Shown here: positions 1-5,132 of the stretch, piece by piece
Layout: each line of letters begins with the position of its first letter
Numbering within the stretch: the first letter of the stretch is position 1
Source: Deltaproteobacteria bacterium
GTDB lineage: Bacteria > Desulfobacterota > Deferrimicrobia > Deferrimicrobiales > Deferrimicrobiaceae
Reading direction: 5' to 3'
Assembly (NCBI GenBank): GCA_025357175.1
Contig: JANXPS010000052.1
Location: 1-5,132 of the forward strand
Length of the DNA: 5,132 bases
Program-made: the position numbers and the translations under genes
Notes under the pieces: model-generated
The model's input: only the letters and a program-made list of their open reading frames with translations
Told to the model about the DNA's origin: nothing
Database searches by the model: none

Positions 1-1
1 C

Positions 2-421
2 ATAGCCAAGCCGATTGTTCCTAATTTGATCGGATTGCTTAAGGACCCAGACCCGGACATTCGCGACGCCGCTGCCTTTGCTTTGTGCCAGATCGGGCCA
101 GCAGCACAGGAAGCGGTGCCCGCGTTGATTCAAAGCCTGGAAGACCCACTGGCAAAATCTAATGCGTTCGCTGCCCTGCGATCTCTGGGCGTAAAGCCGG
201 AGGTAGTGGTGGCAGCCTTAATCGCACAGCTCTCGTCGACCAATTCGGCATCACAATCGTTGGCGATGGACTGCCTTTATCAATACGGGACCAATGCCAC
301 GGCTGCTGCTGCAAATGTTCTGAAGTTCCTGATCCATTCCGATTTTAACCTGCGTTGGGCTGCTACTAACGCTCTCAAAAAAATCGACCCGGAGGCTGCC
401 AGTAAAGCAGGAGTGAAATGA
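2..421 (+). CDS. HEAT-repeat protein, C-terminal fragment (5' cut by window edge)
   Basis: The reading frame is open from the left edge to a TGA at 419-421, giving 139 visible residues; the true start lies outside the window. An in-frame TTG at 26 is just a leucine codon inside a repeat. The visible part is about four helical repeats of 30-37 residues, beginning near residues 5, 38, 68 and 101. Each has the A-helix/B-helix pattern of HEAT or PBS-lyase-like repeats, for example AVPALIQSLEDP and IRDAAAFALCQIG, with prolines and aspartates at the turns. It ends in a short basic tail, KAGVK. HEAT repeats are protein-interaction scaffolds, so no enzymatic role can be read from this part, and any catalytic, membrane or signal domain would lie upstream. 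GC is about 54% by hand count, clearly lower than the genes further right. The C-terminal wording resembles verrucomicrobial HEAT proteins from memory, which is a weak taxonomic hint. Confidence 0.85.
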   Translation: MAKPIVPNLIGLLKDPDPDIRDAAAFALCQIGPAAQEAVPALIQSLEDPLAKSNAFAALRSLGVKPEVVVAALIAQLSSTNSASQSLAMDCLYQYGTNATAAAANVLKFLIHSDFNLRWAATNALKKIDPEAASKAGVK

Positions 422-584
422 AGTCCTTGCAGCTAAGCCCCCCAAGCCCTCAGGTTAAACGGAGGGGTGGGATGGGAACCGGGTCGAGCCTTTTACAGCC
501 CAACCAAGTCACCATCCCAAGTGGTGTTGGTTTTATGCCTCCAGCGGGCAGATCGGTTTTCGCAGGATCAGCCAGCAGGTTGAA

Positions 585-616
585 TTGGCGGCCGTCCAAG
601 TCGTCCCGGCCGCCAA
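585..616. repeat. GC-rich inverted repeat in the HEAT-typA spacer
   Basis: Bases 585-594 (TTGGCGGCCG) are perfectly complementary to 607-616 (CGGCCGCCAA), with a 12-base loop. No T-run follows the stem on either strand, so it does not look like a standard intrinsic terminator. It could still end the HEAT transcript or form a structure in the typA leader. The rest of the 286-base spacer (422-707) shows no RNA gene and no good promoter. Confidence 0.5.
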
Positions 617-707
617 AATAACTTCGGCTAGTTCTTGATTTTTGCGGGAAAGCTGGCACATTACCCACCTCTGGTTGGAGGGTTTCCCCCCGCAGACACT
701 CGATTAC

Positions 708-2513
708 ATGCAGCACATACGAAATATTGCCATTATTGCCCACGTCGACCACGGTAAGACTACCTTGGTCGATTGCCTGCTCAAACAGTCAGGCACATTC
801 CGCGCCAACCAAGCCGTTTCTAACGAGGAACGCATCATGGACTCCATGGATCTCGAGCGTGAAAAGGGCATCACCATCATGGCGAAGAACCTCTCCGTGA
901 CCTTTTCGGGCGTCAAGATCAACATCGTCGACACCCCGGGCCACGCCGATTTCGGCGCCGAGGTCGAGCGCACGCTCAAGATGGTCGACGGCGTCCTGCT
1001 GCTGGTCGACGCGTCCGAGGGGCCGCTTCCGCAAACGCGCTTCGTGCTCAAGAAGGCGCTCGAGCAGGCGTTGCCGGTCATCCTGGTCATCAACAAGATC
1101 GACCGTCCCGACGCCCGCATCGGCGAGGTGATCAACGAGGTCTACGACCTGTTCATCGACCTCGACGCCAACGAGGAGCAGCTCGAGTTCCCGATCCTCT
1201 ACACCAACGCGCGCAAGGGCACCGCGTCCATCGCGGACGACGGAACCGGCAAGAGCCTGGCCCCGCTGTTCGAAACGATCCTTTCGCGCATCCCGCCCCC
1301 GGTGGGCGATCCCTCCGGCCCGCTCCAGCTGCTCGTCACGAACCTCGACTACAGCGACTACGTCGGCCGCCTCGCGGTCGGCCGGATATTCTCGGGCACG
1401 ATCCGGTCGGGCGCCATGGTGACGGTCTGCGGCAAGGACAACGCGCTGACCAAGCTGAAAGTCACGGTGCTATACGCTTACGACGGCCTCTCCCGAACCG
1501 AGGTTCCCGAGGCGTTCGCCGGCGACATCGTCGCGCTCGCCGGGGCCGAGGAAGCCACCATCGGCGACACGGTCGCCGAGATCGAGGATCCGAAGCCGCT
1601 CCCGCGGATTGCGGTCGACGAACCGACGGTATCGGTCGTCTTCTCGATCAACACATCGCCCTTCGCGGGTCGCGAGGGCAAGTTCGTCACTTCCCGGCAG
1701 CTTCGCACGCGCCTCGAAAAAGAGCTCCTGGTCAACGTGGCGCTCCGGATCGATTTCTCCGGCGTCGACAGCTTCAACGTGATGGGCCGCGGCGAACTCC
1801 AGCTTGCGATCCTCATCGAGATGATGCGGCGTGAAGGTTTCGAACTTTCCGTCTCGCGTCCCGAGGTCGTCACCAAGGAAGTCGACGGCGTCCGGATGGA
1901 GCCGTTCGAGCTTCTCTTCGTCGATATCCCCGACACCTTCATGGGGCCGGTCACGACCAGCCTCGCGGAGAGACGCGGCAAGATGCTCAAGATGAACAAT
2001 CCCGGATCGGGCCGCGTGCGGCTGGAATACCGGATCCCGTCGCGGGGGCTCATCGGCTTCCGCTCCCAGTTCCTCACCGAGACGCGCGGAACCGGGCTGC
2101 TCAACCACCTGTTCGGTGGGTATGAGCCCTGGACGGGGCCCATCGCCGAACGGTCCACCGGCGTGCTCGTCTCCGACCGGTCCGGCCGCTCCAACGCCTA
2201 CGCGATCTTCCACCTGCAGCCGCGCGGCACATTCTTCATCAGCGACGGCGAGCAGGTCTACGAAGGGATGATCGTCGGGGAAAACTCCCGGCCGGCCGAC
2301 GTCGATGTCAACATTACCAAAGAAAAGAAGTTGACAAACATGCGTGCATCTGGTACTGACGAGGCCCTTCGCCTGGTTCCGCCCCGCAAGCTGTCGCTCG
2401 AGGCCGCGCTCGAGTTCATCAACGAGGATGAGTGGGTCGAAGTGACGCCGACCAGCCTTCGCCTCCGGAAAAAAGTGCTCGAGTTCAACAAACGGCCGAA
2501 ACGGAAAGAATAG
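708..2513 (+). CDS. typA: Translational GTPase TypA/BipA
   Basis: This is a complete 601-residue TypA/BipA, close to the 607 of E. coli. The family binds the ribosome at the EF-G site and supports 50S assembly and growth under stress or cold. GTPase motifs are clear: G1 AHVDHGKTT at 11-19, G2 region REKGITI at 51-57, G3 DTPGH at 75-79, G4 NKID at 129-132, and a G5 candidate TNARKG at 166-171, where many homologues have SA. A beta-barrel domain II follows, then the EF-G-like domain with GRGELQL at 360-366. The family-specific C-terminal domain carries the conserved NITKEKKLTNMRASGTDE stretch at 535-552. I chose ATG 708 because MQHIRNIAIIAHVDHG is the usual TypA N-terminus. A TTG at 642 would add 22 unrelated residues. 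No Shine-Dalgarno is well placed: GGAGGG at 677-682 lies 25 bases away. Codon usage changes sharply near codon 41-45, and codons 536-557 form a second patch of A/T-ending codons (see findings). Confidence 0.97.
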   Translation: MQHIRNIAIIAHVDHGKTTLVDCLLKQSGTFRANQAVSNEERIMDSMDLEREKGITIMAKNLSVTFSGVKINIVDTPGHADFGAEVERTLKMVDGVLLLVDASEGPLPQTRFVLKKALEQALPVILVINKIDRPDARIGEVINEVYDLFIDLDANEEQLEFPILYTNARKGTASIADDGTGKSLAPLFETILSRIPPPVGDPSGPLQLLVTNLDYSDYVGRLAVGRIFSGTIRSGAMVTVCGKDNALTKLKVTVLYAYDGLSRTEVPEAFAGDIVALAGAEEATIGDTVAEIEDPKPLPRIAVDEPTVSVVFSINTSPFAGREGKFVTSRQLRTRLEKELLVNVALRIDFSGVDSFNVMGRGELQLAILIEMMRREGFELSVSRPEVVTKEVDGVRMEPFELLFVDIPDTFMGPVTTSLAERRGKMLKMNNPGSGRVRLEYRIPSRGLIGFRSQFLTETRGTGLLNHLFGGYEPWTGPIAERSTGVLVSDRSGRSNAYAIFHLQPRGTFFISDGEQVYEGMIVGENSRPADVDVNITKEKKLTNMRASGTDEALRLVPPRKLSLEAALEFINEDEWVEVTPTSLRLRKKVLEFNKRPKRKE

Positions 2514-2519
2514 ATATTT

Positions 2520-2568
2520 TTCGGTTCAAAGGTAATCCGGTGAAATAATTGTGGAAACTGGAACCGAA
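2520..2568. repeat. 8-bp inverted repeat with 33-base loop upstream of the histone-like gene
   Basis: TTCGGTTC at 2520-2527 is the exact reverse complement of GAACCGAA at 2561-2568. The arms start seven bases after the typA stop and lie upstream of the proposed -10 element. They could be the base of a leader or 3' structure, or a protein-binding pair, but an 8-bp pair this close together can also occur by chance. Confidence 0.35.
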
Positions 2569-2581
2569 GGGACCGCATAAT
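2552..2581 (+). promoter_or_regulatory. Possible sigma70-type promoter for the histone-like gene
   Basis: A -10-like hexamer CATAAT at 2576-2581 matches TATAAT at five of six positions. It is preceded, after an 18-base spacer, by TGGAAA at 2552-2557, a four-of-six match to TTGACA. The stretch is AT-richer than the flanking genes. It would place the transcript start roughly 35 bases before the ATG. Without it, the gene would be read through from typA, since no terminator is visible between them. Confidence 0.3.
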
Positions 2582-2608
2582 TGAAAACGAATTCAACTTT
2601 TTCCCGCC

Positions 2609-2617
2609 AAGGGGGAG
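2609..2617 (+). promoter_or_regulatory. Strong Shine-Dalgarno of the histone-like gene
   Basis: AAGGGGGAG ends five bases before the ATG at 2623. It decides that start over the in-frame TTG at 2581, which would add 14 residues unlike the rest of the protein. It is the clearest ribosome binding site in the window and fits a highly expressed small basic protein. Confidence 0.75.
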
Positions 2618-2622
2618 AACCG

Positions 2623-3006
2623 ATGGCAGAAAAGAAAAAAGCTCCTGCGAAAGCTCCTGTGAAGGTTGCGGCGAAGGCACCTGCTAAGGCCGTTGCCAAG
2701 GCTCCTGCGAAAGCCGTTGCGAAGGCTCCTGCGAAGGCCGCTGTCAAGGCTCCCGCAAAGGTCGCCGCCAAGGCCCCTGTGAAGAAGGCGGCTGTGAAGG
2801 CTCCCGCGAAGGCCGCCGTCAAGGCCCCTGCGAAGAAGGCGGCCGCGAAGGCTCCCGCGAAGGCCGCCGTGAAGGCCCCCGCAAAGGCCATTGCCAAGGC
2901 TCCTGCCAAGAAGGCCGCTCCTGCGAAGGCTCTTGTCAAGAAGGCCGTTGCCAAGGCCCCGGTGAAGGCTGCCGCCAAGGCTCCCGCGAAGAAGGCCAAG
3001 AAGTAG
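2623..3006 (+). CDS. Histone H1-like, Lys/Ala/Pro-rich DNA-binding protein
   Basis: This 127-residue protein starts MAEKKK and then consists of 28 consecutive tetrads of form xxxK, mostly APAK (12 copies) alternating with AVAK, AAVK, VAAK or AAAK. That gives an eight-residue super-period. The register is shifted by extra lysines at residues 55, 72, 97, 107 and 124, and it ends KKAKK. Only eight amino-acid types occur (A, K, P, V and single M, E, I, L). Lysine is about 30% and there is no arginine, no aromatic residue and no globular domain. Such tails resemble eukaryotic H1 C-termini and bacterial H1-like proteins (Hc1/Hc2, BpH1 and AlgP types), which bind DNA non-specifically and compact the nucleoid. 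DNA or RNA binding is inferred from composition alone. The gene lies 109 bases after typA, with a strong ribosome binding site and its own possible promoter, and is followed by a hairpin. The long reverse-strand reading frames over it are by-products of the repeat. Confidence 0.88.
   Translation: MAEKKKAPAKAPVKVAAKAPAKAVAKAPAKAVAKAPAKAAVKAPAKVAAKAPVKKAAVKAPAKAAVKAPAKKAAAKAPAKAAVKAPAKAIAKAPAKKAAPAKALVKKAVAKAPVKAAAKAPAKKAKK
2641..3000 (+). repeat. Imperfect tandem repeat encoding xxxK tetrads
   Basis: The body of the histone-like gene is a degenerate tandem array with a 12-base unit and a 24-base super-unit (variants of GCTCCTGCGAAG followed by GCCGCTGTCAAG). Single extra AAG or GCT codons interrupt the phase. 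Third positions vary between copies, so the array has diverged while the protein pattern stayed. Arrays like this tend to change length by replication slippage and to assemble poorly from short reads. Confidence 0.85.
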
Positions 3007-3052
3007 TTCGAAGAAGAGCGTCATCGCACAATCCAGCGAAAGACCGGTTCAC

Positions 3053-3080
3053 GAAGCGGCGGCCCCAGGGCCGCCGCTTC
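3053..3080. terminator. Strong hairpin between convergent genes, likely bidirectional terminator
   Basis: GAAGCGGCGGCC at 3053-3064 pairs perfectly with 3069-3080 around a CCAG loop, giving a 12-bp, very GC-rich stem. It lies 46 bases after the histone-like stop and about 105 bases past the metallophosphatase stop, exactly where two convergent units meet. The following tract is poor in T on both sides (CGTTTCC on plus, CGTGAACC on minus). It is therefore not a textbook intrinsic terminator and may work with Rho or as a 3'-end stabiliser. Confidence 0.65.
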
Positions 3081-3185
3081 CGTTTCCGGCGCCTTGCAGT
3101 TCGAACGCGCCCCCGGTTGGCTGGAGCGGGCGGCTTCTTCGGAGGTGATGCGGGTGCGCGCGTCGCCGGAACGTTTCCTGCCGCG

Positions 3186-3953
3186 TTACGGATTGATGGC
3201 GTGGAAGATTTCGTGCGGGGTGTCGTCCGAGAGGTCGATCTCGTAGTAGCCGTAGCGCTGGAACGGATACATCGGGGCGCCGGCCCCGCCGGACACGATC
3301 ACCTTGATCCCGTTCCAGTCGTAGATCTGGTGCATGTGCTCGTGGCTGCACAAGACGAGCGCGACGCCGTGCCGCTTCAGCACCTTGAAAAGCCGGTTGC
3401 TCATGTCGCCGTAGTCGTCGGGCGTACCGTGCGGATCGAGGGTGTCGGTTTTCGGCGGGACGTGCATGGCCACGATCAGGTGCCGGATGCCGGTTTTTCC
3501 TTTCGGATGCGAGGCGAGATCGTTGTCGAGCCAGGCGATCATGTCCCCATCGAGGTTTCCTCTGTCGTTGTCGAGGATCGCTACGTGGGCATCCTTGTGG
3601 TCGAACGAATAACTGGCGGCCGGCAGGCCGAAAAATCGCACGAACGCATCGGAACTCCCGCCGCCGTAGATCTCGTGGTTCCCGATCGCGAAATGCAGCG
3701 GCTTGGTGAATCCCGCCGTCTTTTTCCGGAAGCCGCTCCATCGTTTTTCGCCGCCGCCTCTTTCGAGGTCGCCCGTGTGGATCAGGAATTCCATCGGCGA
3801 TTTGTCGATCTCGGAAAGAATCTTTACGAGGATCCCGTTCTTGTCGTCACGGCTGTCGCCGCAGACGGCGAACGACCAGGCGAATGCGTTGCCGGCCAGG
3901 AGCAGAATCGCGAAGGCCGCGAAAAGAATCAGGGGGGTCGAACGTCGCATCAT
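3186..3953 (-). CDS. Secreted calcineurin-like metallophosphatase
   Basis: The 255-residue product begins with a clear signal peptide: MMRR, a hydrophobic core at about 7-21, and a cleavage site after AFA at 23-25. It has no lipobox, so it should be periplasmic or secreted. Metallophosphoesterase motifs follow in order: GDSR at 32-35, TGDLE at 60-64, GNHE at 91-94, a metal-ligand His in AMHVPP at 164, and SHEHMH at 203-208, followed by SGGAG at 221-225. These are the residues that bind the two metal ions and phosphate in purple-acid and calcineurin-type phosphatases. The first motif has Arg where many members have His, and the last has Ser for the usual Gly of GHxH. The substrate (phosphomonoester, nucleotide or lipid) cannot be told. 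I chose ATG 3953 because TGAGG at 3963-3959 region (GAGG at 3962-3959 in minus-strand reading) lies about six bases upstream. An ATG at 3965 overlaps the MFS stop as ATGA and would add MRIR. Coupling to the upstream transporter is likely either way. Confidence 0.9.
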   Translation of the reverse strand: MMRRSTPLILFAAFAILLLAGNAFAWSFAVCGDSRDDKNGILVKILSEIDKSPMEFLIHTGDLERGGGEKRWSGFRKKTAGFTKPLHFAIGNHEIYGGGSSDAFVRFFGLPAASYSFDHKDAHVAILDNDRGNLDGDMIAWLDNDLASHPKGKTGIRHLIVAMHVPPKTDTLDPHGTPDDYGDMSNRLFKVLKRHGVALVLCSHEHMHQIYDWNGIKVIVSGGAGAPMYPFQRYGYYEIDLSDDTPHEIFHAINP

Positions 3954-3961
3954 TCGGATCC

Positions 3962-5132
3962 TCATTTCACGTGACGGATTTCGGGGAAGCGGAGAAAGAC
4001 GAGGGCGGTGAGGACGAGCGCCGATGCGCCGCCCGCGGCGACGGCGGTCTGCGGGGATGTTCGGTCGGCGAGCAGGCCGATCAGGAGGCTGCCCACGCGC
4101 ATGAGGCCGAGGAAGAGAGAGACGTAGATCGCCAGCACCCGCCCCCGAAGCTGGTCGGGAACGACCGACTGCAGGATCGCGTTCGCGGGAGCGCTCTGGG
4201 CGACGAAGCAGAAACCCAGGCCGAACAGCAGCGCGATCGAGAGCCAGTAGTTCGTGCACCACGCAAACAGCAGCAGCAGAAGCGGGAAAGCGAAGCTGCC
4301 CGCGACCAGCAGCCGCCCCTTCCTGCGGACGGCCCCGCCCGACGCGGTAAACAGCGCACCGACGACGGCGCCGATTCCGGCGGCCGACATGAGCACCCCG
4401 TAGGTTCCGGCTCCTCCCTTGAACACTTCCTTGGCATAGATCGGAATGAGCGTGTGATACGGCATCGCGAGCAACGTCGATACCGTGATCAGAAGGCCGA
4501 TTCCGAGGGGTACCCGGTTGTCGCGAAAATAGCGCAGCCCCGCCAGCAGGTCGCGCCCTTCCTCGTGGGAGGCCGCCCGCGTGGGGTGAAGCTGCCCTGT
4601 GTCCATCATCAGGAGGCAGGCAAGAACCGCGATGAAGCTGGCGCCGTTCAGGAAGAAGGAAATCGGGATTCCCACGGAAGCGACGAGAATGCCGGCCATG
4701 GCCGGGCCGATGACGCGCGCGGCGTGGAAGATGCCCGAGTTGAGGGAGATCGCGTTTGCGAGATCCTCCTTCCCCGCGAGCTCGACCACGAACGCCTGGC
4801 GCGCCGGCGTGTCGAGCGCCTGCGCGGCGCCCAGCAGGAACGCGAGCGCCATGACGTGCCACATCCGGACGGCCTCGGTCCAGCAGAGAAATCCCAAGAC
4901 GAAGGCGAGGATCATCATGACCGCCTGCATCCAGAAGACGATCATCCGCTTGGAGAGGCGGTCGGCGATTGCGCCCGCGTAGAGCGTCAGCGGGACGAGC
5001 GGCAGCGCCCCCAGGAAACTCACCATGCCCAGGTCGCGCGCGGTTCCGCCGAGCTGGTGGTAGACGAGCCAGTTCTGGGCGATCGTCTGCATCCAGGTGC
5101 CGACGAGGGAGGTGAGTTGCCCGTAGAACCAG
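3962..5132 (-). CDS. MFS exporter, EntS/MFS_3-like (5' cut by window edge)
   Basis: The frame is open to the right edge. The ATG at 5092 is internal, because 13 codons before it (WFYGQLTSLVGTW) continue the usual N-terminus of this family, which reads GTWMQxxAQxWLVY. So 389 residues are visible, and probably only some 10-25 are missing. Numbered from the Met at 5092, MFS motif A is GAIADRLSKR at 40-49. The family signature DTPARQAFVVEL is at 94-105, and ARVIGPAMAG follows about 25 residues later. In the C-terminal half, VVPDQLRGRVLAIY and the repeat motif LLADR are present. About eleven to twelve hydrophobic helices can be picked out, with a polar central loop near DTGQLHPTRAASHEEGRD. The family includes the enterobactin exporter EntS and many drug or metabolite exporters of the inner membrane, and the substrate here is unknown. 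The C-terminus HVK ends at the TGA shared with the next gene's alternative ATG. Codon usage matches the rest of the GC-rich part. Confidence 0.92.
   Translation of the reverse strand, partial: WFYGQLTSLVGTWMQTIAQNWLVYHQLGGTARDLGMVSFLGALPLVPLTLYAGAIADRLSKRMIVFWMQAVMMILAFVLGFLCWTEAVRMWHVMALAFLLGAAQALDTPARQAFVVELAGKEDLANAISLNSGIFHAARVIGPAMAGILVASVGIPISFFLNGASFIAVLACLLMMDTGQLHPTRAASHEEGRDLLAGLRYFRDNRVPLGIGLLITVSTLLAMPYHTLIPIYAKEVFKGGAGTYGVLMSAAGIGAVVGALFTASGGAVRRKGRLLVAGSFAFPLLLLLFAWCTNYWLSIALLFGLGFCFVAQSAPANAILQSVVPDQLRGRVLAIYVSLFLGLMRVGSLLIGLLADRTSPQTAVAAGGASALVLTALVFLRFPEIRHVK

Noticed and set aside
587..620. Intrinsic terminator for the HEAT gene
   Set aside because: The stem at 585-616 is followed by AAATAACTT, not a T-run, so it was listed only as an inverted repeat.
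1470..2213. Two long minus-strand frames inside typA
   Set aside because: They are shadows of typA in GC-rich sequence; the plus-strand frame matches TypA over its full length.
2641..3000. CRISPR-like array
   Set aside because: The units are 12-24 bases, with no separate unique spacers, and lie in frame within a coding sequence.
2526..3024. Minus-strand frames with AFAGAF and GLRGSL repeats
   Set aside because: They are the reverse reading of the KAPAK repeat. The plus-strand frame has the ribosome binding site and the basic product.
3117..3974. 285-codon plus-strand reading frame opposite the metallophosphatase
   Set aside because: It lies fully antisense to a gene with a signal peptide and ordered catalytic motifs. 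GC-rich coding DNA often leaves long open frames on the other strand, and the product has no recognisable domain.
3966..4862. N-terminal 299-codon extension of the metallophosphatase frame, and other minus-strand frames under the MFS gene
   Set aside because: The extension is an Arg/Gly/Pro-rich out-of-frame reading of the MFS gene. The phosphatase begins with a signal peptide at 3953 or 3965.

Overview
The window looks like a metagenome-style bacterial contig. It holds two genes cut by the window edges (a HEAT-repeat protein on the left, an MFS transporter on the right) and three complete genes between them. From about base 830 onward it is GC-rich (about 65% by hand count over 901-1140), with most codons ending in G or C. 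The TypA, the lysine/alanine/proline-rich histone-like protein and the transporter style would suit a high-GC Gram-negative lineage such as a deltaproteobacterial-type group; this placement is an impression, not a proof. The first ~830 bases differ: about 54% GC over 1-420 and about 52% over 721-900, with freer use of A/T-ending codons. The HEAT-repeat C-terminus there reminds me of verrucomicrobial proteins.

Layout: 2-421 (+) is the C-terminal part of a HEAT-repeat protein. 422-707 is a spacer with one GC-rich inverted repeat and no convincing gene. 708-2513 (+) is typA/bipA, a ribosome-associated translational GTPase. 2514-2622 is a short AT-richer leader with a possible promoter and a strong ribosome binding site. 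2623-3006 (+) is a 127-residue histone H1-like protein made almost wholly of xxxK tetrads. 3053-3080 is a strong hairpin between convergent transcription units. On the minus strand, a two-gene unit runs from the right edge: an EntS-like MFS exporter (3962 to beyond 5132), then a secreted calcineurin-like metallophosphatase (3186-3953) that starts around the transporter's stop codon and is probably translationally coupled to it.

No single new system is evident. The observation most worth checking is an abrupt change of codon usage inside typA (near codon 41-45) and a second short A/T-ending-codon island at codons 536-557. Both coincide with very conserved TypA motifs. That pattern suggests an assembly chimera or a recombination joint, so the linkage of the HEAT gene to the rest should not be trusted without read evidence. 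The histone-like gene (eight amino-acid types, no arginine, 28 near-identical tetrads) is the most unusual real coding sequence here.
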